From: Treponema bryantii
GTDB taxonomy: Bacteria; Spirochaetota; Spirochaetia; Treponematales; Treponemataceae
Assembly: GCF_036492245.1 (NCBI RefSeq)
Contig: NZ_AP025286.1
Coordinates: 62,001-126,000 of the forward strand
Length of the DNA: 64,000 nt
Direction: 5' to 3'
Each line of letters opens with the position of its first letter. The first letter of the stretch is position 1. This document shows, in pieces, positions 43,992-53,078 of this stretch. The notes beneath the pieces were generated by a model, which saw nothing but the letters and a program-made list of their open reading frames with translations, ran no database searches and was not told the origin of the DNA. A program made the translations under genes and the position numbers.

Positions 43992-44672
43992 ATGGAACTT
44001 AAAAAACTATCTGAACACATCTGGATCATGCCTTATGAATCAGAAAGAGACCGACCTAACCTTGGATATGTTAAGGGTGATAACTGGAGTCTTGCGATAG
44101 ACGCAGGTCATTCTGATATTCATGTAAAGGAATTCTATGCTCTGCTGGAGGCTGAAGGGTTGTCTTTGCCGTCGATCACTGTTCTTACTCACTGGCATTG
44201 GGATCATACTTTTGGTATGCATGCAGTAAACGGTTTATGCATTGCGAACGAAAAGACAAACGGACATCTCCTGGAATGGAAAAACAAAATTGAAACTAAC
44301 GGTCCGGCTGAGTTTCTTGCAATTCACGAGAGCATCAGAAAAGAATATGCAGGCGGAAAGGAAGTGATTGTTGTGCCGGCTGACATTCTGTTTTCCGGTG
44401 AAATGACGCTGGATCTTGGTGGCTGTAAAGTTCGTATCGTGGAAAGCGAGGCTCCTCATACTGAGGATTCTACACTTGTTTATATTGAAGAGGACAAAGT
44501 TCTTTTTCTTGGAGATTCAACCTGTGATGATTTTATGACAGGAATCAAAGACAAGGAATTGTGTCAGAAGCTGGAAGCAAAAATCAAATCGCTTAATCCC
44601 GAAACCTGCATGGAGGGACATTGGGTTCCGGTTGAAACTTCGGATACACTTGATGATTTGATGAAGTTTTAG
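43992..44672 (+). CDS. Metallo-beta-lactamase-fold hydrolase
   Basis: This 226-residue protein has the zinc-binding THWHWDHTFGMHA near 60, a later His in EAPHTEDSTLVYI, FLGDSTCDDF and the C-terminal EGHWVP. Members include thioesterases, glyoxalases and lactamases; the sequence does not choose among them. It follows the GNAT gene by three bases. Confidence 0.85.
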   Translation: MELKKLSEHIWIMPYESERDRPNLGYVKGDNWSLAIDAGHSDIHVKEFYALLEAEGLSLPSITVLTHWHWDHTFGMHAVNGLCIANEKTNGHLLEWKNKIETNGPAEFLAIHESIRKEYAGGKEVIVVPADILFSGEMTLDLGGCKVRIVESEAPHTEDSTLVYIEEDKVLFLGDSTCDDFMTGIKDKELCQKLEAKIKSLNPETCMEGHWVPVETSDTLDDLMKF

Positions 44673-44693
44673 TTTTAAAAAAGGAAAATAAAA

Positions 44694-45497
44694 ATGCTTG
44701 AAAATCTTAATTTACCGGAAAAAATCAATGAGCTTGTTGCTGGGAAAAATTACACCTGTGATGATATGGGAAAGTCCCAGGCGAAAGTTCTGATGTTTAA
44801 TGACTGTGTTCTTAAGATTGAAAAAATCGCTAAAAAAAATGATGAGCTCGTAAAGATGATGCGCTGGCTGGAAGGTAAGCTACCTGTTCCAAAGGTTATT
44901 GCTTATGAGAAGGATGAAGCCGCTGGACTTCAGTTCCTTCTTATGAGCAGAGTGACAGGAAAAATGAGCTGTGACGATTACTACATGTCGCGACCGAAGG
45001 AGCTATGCAAACTTCTCGCCCAGGCGCTTAAGCTTTTGTGGAGTGTGGATATTTCTGACTGTCCTCGATGCATAACTTTGGACGATGAACTTAAAGAAGC
45101 AAGGTTTCGCGTTGAAAACAATTTGATCGATGTGAGTGATGCAGAACCGACGACTTTTGGACCGGATGGTTTTGAAAATCCTATGGCTTTGCTTGAATGG
45201 CTGGAAAACAACAGACCAGAACGCGAACCTGTTTTTTCGCACGGAGATTTCTGTCTTCCGAATATTCTTATAGAGGACGGTAAGCTCAGCGGTTTAATAG
45301 ATTTGGGAGACACTGGTGTAAACGACAAATGGCTGGACATTGCGCTTTGCTACCGAAGTCTTAAACACAATGCAGACGGCACCTGGGGCAAAAAGATTTA
45401 TCAGGATTTTAATCCTGAACTATTTTTTGAAGCTCTTGGAGTTGAACCGGACTGGGACAAAATCAATTATTATATTTTATTGGATGAGCTGTTTTAA
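44694..45497 (+). CDS. Aminoglycoside 3'-phosphotransferase-like kinase
   Basis: This 267-residue protein has the APH(3') pattern: VLKIEK (ATP lysine) near 41, the catalytic SHGDFCLPNIL near 182, and LIDLGDTGVNDKWLDIALCYRSL, ending YYILLDELF like kanamycin kinases. Length is typical. It may confer aminoglycoside resistance, though chromosomal homologues can act on other hydroxyl substrates. Its stop codon lies in a 28-bp palindrome. Confidence 0.85.
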   Translation: MLENLNLPEKINELVAGKNYTCDDMGKSQAKVLMFNDCVLKIEKIAKKNDELVKMMRWLEGKLPVPKVIAYEKDEAAGLQFLLMSRVTGKMSCDDYYMSRPKELCKLLAQALKLLWSVDISDCPRCITLDDELKEARFRVENNLIDVSDAEPTTFGPDGFENPMALLEWLENNRPEREPVFSHGDFCLPNILIEDGKLSGLIDLGDTGVNDKWLDIALCYRSLKHNADGTWGKKIYQDFNPELFFEALGVEPDWDKINYYILLDELF

Positions 45498-45521
45498 TAT
45501 GACATTTAAATGTCATATTAA
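45494..45521. repeat. Perfect 28-bp palindrome over the APH stop codon
   Basis: Two exact 14-base arms meet at 45507/45508 with no spacer; the core reads ATGACATTTAAATGTCAT. It covers TAA 45495-45497. It could be a protein binding site or a transcript-end structure. A G-rich, apparently non-coding tract (about 45536-45615) follows before the next gene. Confidence 0.75.
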
Positions 45522-45646
45522 CTGTACCAGAAAATTGGGGGTCTTAGGGGGGCGAAGCCCACTAGGTGAAGGGGTAGCGGAAGACCGAAGGGCTGGAGTG
45601 AGGGGAAGGCTTTCTCCTTCTATAAAAATTAAAGGAAATAAAAACT

Positions 45647-46561
45647 ATGAACATTACAACAAAACAATTTCAATTATTATCAGATATAAATCTCGTGTGG
45701 GATTTTCTTGTAGAAACTTATGACTGGAAAAATGACAGCGGACGGCCGGCGCCTTTTTTTGAATATGCACTTACTGCAACCTGGATGGATTCGTCATATT
45801 CTTTTTTGGACCGCTTCTGGTTCGATGGAGATAAGGTTGTTGCATTTGCTTATTACGAAGCACCGGTGACAGATATTTATTTCAATGTTCGTAAGGGGTA
45901 TGAATTTCTTGCAGACGAGCTTATTGAATATGCCGTTACCACTATGCCTCATTTTAATGGCGAGCAGCAGTTTGTCTTTTCGGATGGGCAGCAGTTCTTA
46001 AAGGATGCGGTGGCAAAGCGTGGCTTCAAACAGGTCTATGAATATGAGGACATGATTTTTGATTTTAAGAATGAGCTGAATTATGAGCTGCCGGAGGGTT
46101 ATCATTTTGTGGACCATAAGGACATTGATATCGTAAAATGTTCAAAGCTCTGCTGGTATGGTTTTGGTCATGGCGAGCGCGGCGAGTTTGTGGGCTGGGA
46201 TAAATACGACGATTCTCTGGAATGGACTCCGGCAAAATCTCATAAGGACGGCTGGGCTTCTTTCATGTCACCAACTCCTCATGAAACTCCGCAGTACAAC
46301 ATCATCATTGCAGATGAGAACGAAGAATATGTCTGCTTCTCTGGTATGTGGTGGGTTCCTCAAAATCATCTTGCTTATATGGAACCGCTTTGCACTCACC
46401 CGGATCATCGAAAACGGGGATTGGCTGCAGCGGCACTTACTCAGCATTACCGCACGCTCAAGCCTCTCGGCGCAACTCACATGACCGGTGGCGACGACGA
46501 GTTCTACAAGAAGATTGGATATGGGAAAGGATATCACTGGACAATATGGAGAAAGTGCTAG
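45647..46561 (+). CDS. GNAT-family acetyltransferase, tandem-domain type (304 aa)
   Basis: The C-terminal half has a clear GNAT core (NHLAYMEPLCTHPDHRKRGLAAAALTQHYRTLKPLGATHMTG, FYKKIGYGKG). The N-terminal half looks like a degenerate second GNAT domain (FWFDGDKVVAFAYYEAPVTDIYFNV), so it belongs to a two-domain type. AAAGGAAA precedes the ATG. The substrate is unknown. Confidence 0.82.
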   Translation: MNITTKQFQLLSDINLVWDFLVETYDWKNDSGRPAPFFEYALTATWMDSSYSFLDRFWFDGDKVVAFAYYEAPVTDIYFNVRKGYEFLADELIEYAVTTMPHFNGEQQFVFSDGQQFLKDAVAKRGFKQVYEYEDMIFDFKNELNYELPEGYHFVDHKDIDIVKCSKLCWYGFGHGERGEFVGWDKYDDSLEWTPAKSHKDGWASFMSPTPHETPQYNIIIADENEEYVCFSGMWWVPQNHLAYMEPLCTHPDHRKRGLAAAALTQHYRTLKPLGATHMTGGDDEFYKKIGYGKGYHWTIWRKC

Positions 46562-46563
46562 GT

Positions 46564-47463
46564 ATGGAAGAAAAACTGATTCAATTGCTGAAAACCCAAT
46601 ATGGACTGGACAATGTAAGTTTGGACTTTCTGAGAGAAGGTGGCTGCAAAACATATATTGTTAATGGTGAAAAAAAATATTTACTCAAGGTGATTGGAAA
46701 TGCGTTTAGAGATACTGCAAAGCAGTCAGTTATGATTATGCGGTATTTGGAAGAAAAAGGCTTTCCTGTTCCAAAAACATTTTTGACTACAGCCGGGCAG
46801 GCAATTGTTGAAATTTCTGATGACGAACCGTGTCTGGTTCTTCTGCAGGAATTTATTGAAGGCGAGGAACCGGACCTTGAAAAAACTGAAAGTGCAGAAA
46901 AGGTCGGCGAGCTTGTTGGTAAGCTTCATAGCCTGATGAAGGATTGTCCTGTTCAGCTGGTTAGTCGCGACAAACAGTTTTTCATAGGACGTTATCTTGA
47001 TTTCCTGCGTCAGAAGTCATATCCAAAAATTTCTAATTATGAAAAGGTTGGTGAACAGCTTTGGGAAAAGGTTCAGGGACTTCCTTATGGTATTTGCCAT
47101 GGCGACCTTCATAGAGGGAACCTTTTGCAGACAAAAGACGGTCAGATTTATTTCTTAGATTTTGACACAGTCTGCCAGGCTCCTCTTATGTTTGATGTAA
47201 TGGTCATGTGCGATATGACAAATTATTTTAATCTGCAGCAGGAAGATATTGAAATCACCCGTAAGGTTTATGAAAACTTTATTTCCGGTTATACTCGCCA
47301 TCATCCATTATCACAGGAAGAAAAACTTTCATTTTACGATTGGGTTGCAATAAGACATTTTCAGCTGCAGGCAACAATTCTTGAAGTTCACGGTATAAAT
47401 TGCATTGATGAAAAGTTTATAGACTATCAGCTTTACTGGTTGAATAAGTGGATGGAACAATGA
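46564..47463 (+). CDS. Aminoglycoside phosphotransferase/homoserine kinase II-like protein
   Basis: This 299-residue kinase-fold protein has the ATP-binding KYLLKVIGNAF, catalytic CHGDLHRGNLLQTKDGQIYFLDFDTV and DWVAIRHFQLQ. It follows the GNAT gene with a two-base gap. The start is ATG 46564; ATG 46546 overlaps the GNAT end and is less likely. It belongs to the broad APH family and may act on an amino alcohol or an antibiotic. Confidence 0.82.
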   Translation: MEEKLIQLLKTQYGLDNVSLDFLREGGCKTYIVNGEKKYLLKVIGNAFRDTAKQSVMIMRYLEEKGFPVPKTFLTTAGQAIVEISDDEPCLVLLQEFIEGEEPDLEKTESAEKVGELVGKLHSLMKDCPVQLVSRDKQFFIGRYLDFLRQKSYPKISNYEKVGEQLWEKVQGLPYGICHGDLHRGNLLQTKDGQIYFLDFDTVCQAPLMFDVMVMCDMTNYFNLQQEDIEITRKVYENFISGYTRHHPLSQEEKLSFYDWVAIRHFQLQATILEVHGINCIDEKFIDYQLYWLNKWMEQ

Positions 47464-47464
47464 T

Positions 47465-47974
47465 ATGAATCTTGAAACAAACCGTCTCATAATCACAATG
47501 TTTACTCCCGACATGGCAGAGGCTGTTCATCAGAATTCGCTCGATGAAGATACGTGTAGATTCTTGCCGGACTAGGTTTTTGAAACTGTTGAAGATGCAG
47601 CAGAAACAATTGATTTTTTAATGTCACAATATGAAGGGGCTGACGGACCACTCGTCTATCCTGTACTGCTGAAAGACAAAACGAATATCGGTTATGTGCA
47701 GGCTGTTCCAACTGAGAGTGTTGTTTGGGAAGTCGGCTATCATATTGCAAAACAGTTTACGGGAAAAGGCTATGCAACAGAAGCAGTTACAGCTTTTCTT
47801 CCGGTGATAATGAAACAGCTGGGAATTAAAAAGATATATGGTATCTGCGATGCGGAAAATGTTGCTTCATGCAAGGTTCTGGAAAAATGCGGATTTAGTT
47901 TGGAGTACCAGGGAGCCGGTAAATATCAGGGTAAACAGACTCAGATTAAAAAATATGTGTATGGAGATGATTAA
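47465..47974 (+). pseudogene. RimJ/RimL-type GNAT interrupted by in-frame TAG
   Basis: ATG 47465 opens MNLETNRLIITMFTPDMAEA and continues in one frame to 47974, except for TAG 47573-47575 at codon 37, where family members often have Glu (PDEVFET). Everything after is intact (VGYHIAKQFTGKGYATEAVTAFLP, NVASCKVLEKCGFSLEYQG). One GAG to TAG change explains it. Confidence 0.85.
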
Positions 47975-48523
47975 ATGAAAACAGAATTAAAAACAAAAAG
48001 ACTTACATTGCGCCCAGTTCAACTTGGTGATGAAAAAGAGATTCATGAATATGCCGGTGACAAGGAAATCACAATGATGTTCTGGCTACCGAATGATAGT
48101 TTTGAAGAGACTGCAGAGTTTGTAAAACAAAATGCTGCAGACTGGGGCTCTCCGGATCAGCTGGATTATGAGTTTGTAATCATTTACGAAGGAAAAATAA
48201 TCGGTGGCTGCGATGCAGATCTCAGCCATAGTGAAGATCATTCCTATGCAACTCTCGGCTGGATAATCAACAAGAAGTATCGCAAGCAGGGCTTCGCATC
48301 TGAGGCGGCAGCAGCACTTTTAGATTTTGCTTTCACAAATCTTTCAATCAACAAAGTGTATGCACAATGCGACTGTAAGAACGCAGCTTCCTTTGGCGTA
48401 ATGAAAAAAATCGGAATGACTTTAGTTGATGACAAGGGAACCCGAACTTACCCGAAAACCGGTATAACTTCGGGCGAGTTCACGTGTCTTATTACTCGTG
48501 AAGAATGGGAGAATAGAAAGTAA
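47975..48523 (+). CDS. RimJ/RimL-type GNAT acetyltransferase
   Basis: This 182-residue protein begins MKTELKTKRLTLRPVQLGDEKEI and has LGWIINKKYRKQGFASEAAAALLDFAF and NAASFGVMKKIGMTLV, typical of ribosomal-protein-style N-acetyltransferases that also include antibiotic and amino-acid acetylators. It starts directly after the interrupted homologue's stop. Confidence 0.88.
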   Translation: MKTELKTKRLTLRPVQLGDEKEIHEYAGDKEITMMFWLPNDSFEETAEFVKQNAADWGSPDQLDYEFVIIYEGKIIGGCDADLSHSEDHSYATLGWIINKKYRKQGFASEAAAALLDFAFTNLSINKVYAQCDCKNAASFGVMKKIGMTLVDDKGTRTYPKTGITSGEFTCLITREEWENRK

Positions 48524-48612
48524 CTGGCGGTAATGTGCATTTTACCCTTTGGTTTATGCATCTTGCCTTTGTGCACATTGCGGATTTAGCAATCGTAACT
48601 TATAGTAAAAGT

Positions 48613-49044
48613 ATGAAACGTATTTTATATTTTTTATATCTTTTGATTCAGTGCACATGGGGATTGGGACAAACAATCATCGGATTTTTCTTTTTCTTAA
48701 TCCATATCAAAAAACCTCACAAATTTTACAAAGGCGCAATTCAAACTCAATGGAATGACCGTTGGGCAGGCTTGAGTCTTGGTCTATTCATTTTCGTTCC
48801 GAATAATGAAGGTGATTATTTTACCGGTGCGAGAGTTCACGAGTATGGTCATACAATTCAGTCTCTGGTGCTCGGACCATTGTACGCAATTGTCGGCGTA
48901 ATCTCTGTTGGTTGGGGAAGCGTGGTTTATCCGATTCTCAAACGTCAGGAAAAATATAAGGATTTGCCGTATACAAAGTGCTTTGTTGAATACAATGCAA
49001 GCTGGCTTGGCGAAAAAGTGACCGGCGAAAAAGCAGTGTGGTAA
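48613..49044 (+). CDS. Small membrane protein with HExxH motif
   Basis: This 143-residue protein has two or three membrane helices and an HEYGH motif at His76-His80, which fits a zinc site, between TGARV and TIQSLVLGPLYAIVG. I do not recognise a named peptidase family, so the activity is only suggested. ATG 48613 lies six bases after TATAGT (48601-48606), itself 17 bases from TTGCGG (48578-48583), so the message is probably leaderless. An earlier in-frame start at 48535 is less likely. Confidence 0.65.
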   Translation: MKRILYFLYLLIQCTWGLGQTIIGFFFFLIHIKKPHKFYKGAIQTQWNDRWAGLSLGLFIFVPNNEGDYFTGARVHEYGHTIQSLVLGPLYAIVGVISVGWGSVVYPILKRQEKYKDLPYTKCFVEYNASWLGEKVTGEKAVW

Positions 49045-49121
49045 TTAGGGGACAAAACTCCGCAAGAATGTTCGAGTAAATATTTTGTGATTAATCTAAA
49101 CTTTTCACGGAGGTTTAGAAA

Positions 49122-50042
49122 ATGAATATCGCAATTTTGGGAACAGGATTTGGGAAGGAACATGCAAAGTTTTTCTGTCAGGAAAATCTGGTAGATAAGA
49201 TAATTGTCTGGGGACGCAATCCTGAGAAGCTGGCAGAAATTGAAAAAGAGTTCGGAGTTCAGACTACAATAAATCTGGATGACATATTGAATGATACCAG
49301 CATTGAGCTTGTTGATGTGTGTCTTCCAACTAAGGTTCACGCAGAATATGCCATAAAAGCTATGCGTGCCGGAAAGCATGTTTTTGTTGAAATGCCGTTG
49401 GCGGACACTTCTGAAAATGGACGAAAGATTTTTGAAGCAGCAAAAGAATGTGGACGTCGAGTTTTTGTAGATTTGTTCTTGCAGTTTGAGTATCCTTATC
49501 AGCTTTTGAATAAAATCAAAGAAGATAAGCGATATGGCGATTTAATCAACTTTCAGATAAAGCGTCAGACTCCGCATTGGTGGGGAAATCTTGATTCAAA
49601 AAATATTGCTTTGAATCTTATGCACCATGACATTGATTTTGTGTTACAATTACTCGGGAAAACTGATAAAATTAATGTTGAAGGAAGAGATGCCCGCCCT
49701 GAATGCGCTGTCGTAACCGCACAGTTTGGCTACAAAAATGCAGTGGCAACAATTCACGGAAACTCTGCGCTTTTTAATTCCTGTCCTTTCAGTGTGGGTT
49801 TTGAAGCGACCTTTGAAAAGGCCTTTATCCGTTACTTTGAAGACGGATATCAGAATGGGCGAACGGACACAAAGTTTGAAATCTTCACTGATGAAAAACA
49901 GGAAGAAATAAAGCTTGAACAGCAGAACTGTTATCAACTTGTATGTCATAATGTATTGGAATCAATTCTGGAAAATAAAAAGTCCAGACTTGATATTGAA
50001 CACGCCCTGTTCACACTGGAAACGATAAATGATTGGTTTTGA
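49122..50042 (+). CDS. Gfo/Idh/MocA-family oxidoreductase
   Basis: This 306-residue protein has the NAD(P) motif IAILGTGFGKEHAKFF, DVCLPTKVHAEYAIKAMRAGKHVFVEMPLA and the catalytic-region NLMHHDIDFVLQLLG. Members oxidise or reduce sugars and inositols. GGAGG precedes the ATG. The AraC-type gene overlaps its end by 14 bases, so the two are coupled and the regulator may control this enzyme. Confidence 0.88.
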   Translation: MNIAILGTGFGKEHAKFFCQENLVDKIIVWGRNPEKLAEIEKEFGVQTTINLDDILNDTSIELVDVCLPTKVHAEYAIKAMRAGKHVFVEMPLADTSENGRKIFEAAKECGRRVFVDLFLQFEYPYQLLNKIKEDKRYGDLINFQIKRQTPHWWGNLDSKNIALNLMHHDIDFVLQLLGKTDKINVEGRDARPECAVVTAQFGYKNAVATIHGNSALFNSCPFSVGFEATFEKAFIRYFEDGYQNGRTDTKFEIFTDEKQEEIKLEQQNCYQLVCHNVLESILENKKSRLDIEHALFTLETINDWF

Positions 50043-50913
50043 AATTTTACAAAAGTCTGTAGATTTTATAGAAACTCACCTGCTTGATAACATCACTTAT
50101 GTTGATGTTGCAAAACAGGTGAACATGTCGCCTTATGAATTTCATAGAACCTTTCGCTTTATTTCCGGCATCACTCCAAGTGCTTACATCAGAAACAGAA
50201 GACTTTCGCTCGCCGGTCAGGAACTTTTGTACACAGATATCAAAGTAACAGACCTCGCCATGAAATACTGGTTTGATTCTGTTGATGGATTTACAAAAGC
50301 CTTTTCGCGTTTTCATGGAATTACACCGGGCGTGGTAAAAGCAGGAAGCAAAACTCTTGCAATGTATAATCCGCTCAGTATCAGAGTTACGATGGAAGGT
50401 GCCACTCCAATCAAATATAAAATGACAGATCTGGAAACTGTAAACTTTCTTGTGATTCCGCGTTCTTTTTCTGTGGACATAATTGAAGATGAGAGCGATG
50501 AAAGCATTTCTGATTTCTGGGGCGAATGCATTCAAACCAAAAAACTTGATTTGTTGAAGACCTTCCGTGCAAAAAATGACAACAGAGTTTTCGGACTTTG
50601 CTCAGAACTCAAGGAAGATTCAACTTCTTTTGTATATGCGCTGGCGGTTATTGTTCCTGATGATTTTGATTTTAGTAAGGTACCGGATGGTTTTAGAAAA
50701 TGGCAGGTTGAAAAAAGTCGCTATGTAATTTTTAACTGCTACGGCAAAGACGGTGACTGTATTTCAAAAGCGTGGGAAAATTATTTTCAGAACTTCCTTC
50801 CACAAAGCGGTTTGCAGACAAAAGAAGCTCCAGATTTTGAAATATATTTTGATGAAGGGGAACCAGACTTAATGTGCGAACTTTGGATTCCGGTGAAAAC
50901 AAAAACTACGTAA
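50029..50913 (+). CDS. AraC-family regulator with GyrI-like effector domain
   Basis: This 294-residue protein has an N-terminal double HTH (NITYVDVAKQVNMSPYEFHRTFRFISG ... DSVDGFTKAFSRFHGITPGVVK) and a C-terminal GyrI/Rob-like domain (FLVIPRSFSVDI ... EIYFDEGEPDLMCELWIPV). This order is typical of drug- or metabolite-sensing activators. A bidirectional terminator follows. Confidence 0.88.
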   Translation: MIGFEILQKSVDFIETHLLDNITYVDVAKQVNMSPYEFHRTFRFISGITPSAYIRNRRLSLAGQELLYTDIKVTDLAMKYWFDSVDGFTKAFSRFHGITPGVVKAGSKTLAMYNPLSIRVTMEGATPIKYKMTDLETVNFLVIPRSFSVDIIEDESDESISDFWGECIQTKKLDLLKTFRAKNDNRVFGLCSELKEDSTSFVYALAVIVPDDFDFSKVPDGFRKWQVEKSRYVIFNCYGKDGDCISKAWENYFQNFLPQSGLQTKEAPDFEIYFDEGEPDLMCELWIPVKTKTT

Positions 50914-50916
50914 AAA

Positions 50917-50947
50917 AATCCCGAAAGTTATATGAACTTTCGGGATT
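50917..50947. terminator. Bidirectional terminator between convergent genes
   Basis: AATCCCGAAAGTT (50917-50929) pairs exactly with 50935-50947. A-rich sequence before and T-rich sequence after allow termination on both strands. Confidence 0.85.
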
Positions 50948-50970
50948 TTCTCAATGCTCAAAGATAGTTT

Positions 50971-52827
50971 TTAGAAAGTGTATTCAAGTGTCAATTTTCT
51001 TCTATCAAAAGTCCAGCCATTTGCTATTCCTTTAATCACAATTTTGTCACGTTCTATTATTTCTACTTTGTTTTTACAAGTTTTAATTTGTGTATCTACA
51101 AAGTCGTTGAACAATTGTTCCTTATCTTTTGTAAATGTTATCGTGTACGTTGGCGCAAGATCTTTTGGTTGAACACCTTGTAGATATGGAACAAAGGTTG
51201 TAATCCACCACTGATTATCTTTTGGAGAATAACTAGATATATTTGCTGGTAGATTATTCTTTCCACGTAAATTAACTGCCATTTTCAGGTACTGACTTTC
51301 ATCTACGACTTTGTAAAATTTATATGATTCCTGATGATGCATAGAAAAGACTTCTGATAGGATTGAATTAATTGTTGCTGTCAAGGTTGCGCAAGTTATT
51401 GGTTCTGGTATTAAACTTGCAAACAGCGCAAGAATAATATTTGTTACAAACAAGCGAATGCTTTTTTCTGCTTCTCTACGGCTAATGTTTCTTTCGAATT
51501 CATAAAAACCTAATTCTGCACCTGCACCAAGGTTTAAATAATTTCCTTTCCAAAGCCAGAATATGTATTCTTTTCCATTTGATGTGAATTCGAATTTTTT
51601 CTTTTCCATATTTGTTGCATAATCGAAACAGTAGTCGTAAAGATCAAAATAACCAAAATCCTTTTGTGGACAATCAATTTTTGTATTATAAAAAAATCGT
51701 CCATCCTTTTCTGTTCTTACAAAACCAAATCGATTGAAAGTTTTTTCGAACTTACCTTTGATAGTTATTAGCCGTAGAGCAGGGTTATAGTCTCCTCCCA
51801 ATAGTTTATCATTCCATGAAATGTATTTAATGTTTGAATTTTGTATTTTAGTTGTATTTTCTGTAGGTCTTTTACCATGGTAAGCAATATCTTCTTCATA
51901 ACAATTGTATTGCTCATCCATAAACCATAAGTGGCCCCTAAGTTTAGCACCTTTAGGACCAGATGCAAAAGTAGTTATTGTTTTTCCAGCTTTGTCCATT
52001 GCTATAGATGCTACATGTCCATCATCACCAAATTGAATCAAGTTTGATAATTTGTCATTTCCAATTTTTACGAAGGTGTTGCTGGTCAATCCTTTGTTGC
52101 CTGAAGAACAAATACTGGAATTTCTACCTTTTCCACCAGTAAATATTGCCGGCTTAAAATCTGTTTTACCTAAGTATTTAATTGTCTCGTCATAGGTAGT
52201 TCCAGTACATTCATATTTTGCAAGGCATGTTATGTCACGTTTGAAAGTAAAAACTTGATTTGCACGTACACCTTTTCTGCCTGCTACAATATCCATTATA
52301 AAACGAACTTTTGCTCCATCTGAAATTTCTGAGAACTCTCCTATATGGATTGTTTCTGGAGTGCCTGAATTAACTCGGACTACTTCAGAAATGATTTTTG
52401 CCTTATTGCCTGGGTTTTGATATTCGATATTTACATTAAAAGCGTATGCTGCTTTTGCAGTAAAATTAAAGCCAGAAACTTCACCTTCTTCTTTTGATTC
52501 GCAGATAACGTTCAAACATTTAAGAGTTTTTGAATTTGGTGTATGACCATCATACACAGCATAGTTAGCAGAATTACTTTTATAAGTAAAAGTTTCTTTT
52601 GCTTCTGTACGTGTTACCCCATACGCCATTACAATTCTTACACTGGCTCCATCTTTTATTTCCTTAATGTCTTTCAGAAAAACATCTCGGGAAATTCCTA
52701 CAGAGACAGGTCCACTGACTCTGTCTGTTTTGCTCCAGTTTTTACAATTTGGATTTTTGTAACTAATTACGGCTCGGTATCCAGCCCCACTGCTTGCAAT
52801 ACATCGAAAACGATAAATATCAGACAT
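50971..52827 (-). CDS. DUF4474-domain protein with N-terminal tandem repeats
   Basis: This 618-residue protein carries two similar blocks of about 100 residues (4-103 and 118-219; compare EIKDGASVRIVMAYG with EISDGAKVRFIMDIV), a linker with further beta-rich sequence, and from about 355 a DUF4474 domain (RFGFVRTEKDGRFFYN, FGYFDLYDYC, WLWKGNYLNLGAGAELGFYEF). A hydrophobic stretch at 459-475 may insert in a membrane. There is no signal peptide. ATG 52827 has AGAGG upstream. DUF4474 has no known function. It lies alone on the minus strand inside the plus-strand island. Confidence 0.75.
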   Translation of the reverse strand: MSDIYRFRCIASSGAGYRAVISYKNPNCKNWSKTDRVSGPVSVGISRDVFLKDIKEIKDGASVRIVMAYGVTRTEAKETFTYKSNSANYAVYDGHTPNSKTLKCLNVICESKEEGEVSGFNFTAKAAYAFNVNIEYQNPGNKAKIISEVVRVNSGTPETIHIGEFSEISDGAKVRFIMDIVAGRKGVRANQVFTFKRDITCLAKYECTGTTYDETIKYLGKTDFKPAIFTGGKGRNSSICSSGNKGLTSNTFVKIGNDKLSNLIQFGDDGHVASIAMDKAGKTITTFASGPKGAKLRGHLWFMDEQYNCYEEDIAYHGKRPTENTTKIQNSNIKYISWNDKLLGGDYNPALRLITIKGKFEKTFNRFGFVRTEKDGRFFYNTKIDCPQKDFGYFDLYDYCFDYATNMEKKKFEFTSNGKEYIFWLWKGNYLNLGAGAELGFYEFERNISRREAEKSIRLFVTNIILALFASLIPEPITCATLTATINSILSEVFSMHHQESYKFYKVVDESQYLKMAVNLRGKNNLPANISSYSPKDNQWWITTFVPYLQGVQPKDLAPTYTITFTKDKEQLFNDFVDTQIKTCKNKVEIIERDKIVIKGIANGWTFDRRKLTLEYTF

Positions 52828-53078
52828 AAGCATCCTCTTTTTATATAAACATATAATTAAATATATATAACAATCATACAAAGATAGCAGATTGTTAAAC
52901 CCAAACCTACTTTTATTTTAACATGGCTTTTTTAATTTTACAAAAAATAAAATATATTAACTTTTAGTATAGGGTTTCTGGTGTTATGTAGTATTTTATT
53001 TATGCACCTCGTATTAGCCTAACGTGCTACCTTTTAAGATTGAAGATTATTTATTCATAACTTATACTATAATTGTCT

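Noticed and set aside
45340-45723. 127-codon frame overlapping the APH end
   Set aside because: It starts inside the APH gene in another frame and runs through the palindrome and G-rich spacer into the next gene, with no protein-like character.
42977-47974. Stop-codon recoding in the two GNAT genes
   Set aside because: The stops differ (TAA and TAG), both codons are used as normal terminators throughout, and no stem-loop or SECIS-like element follows.
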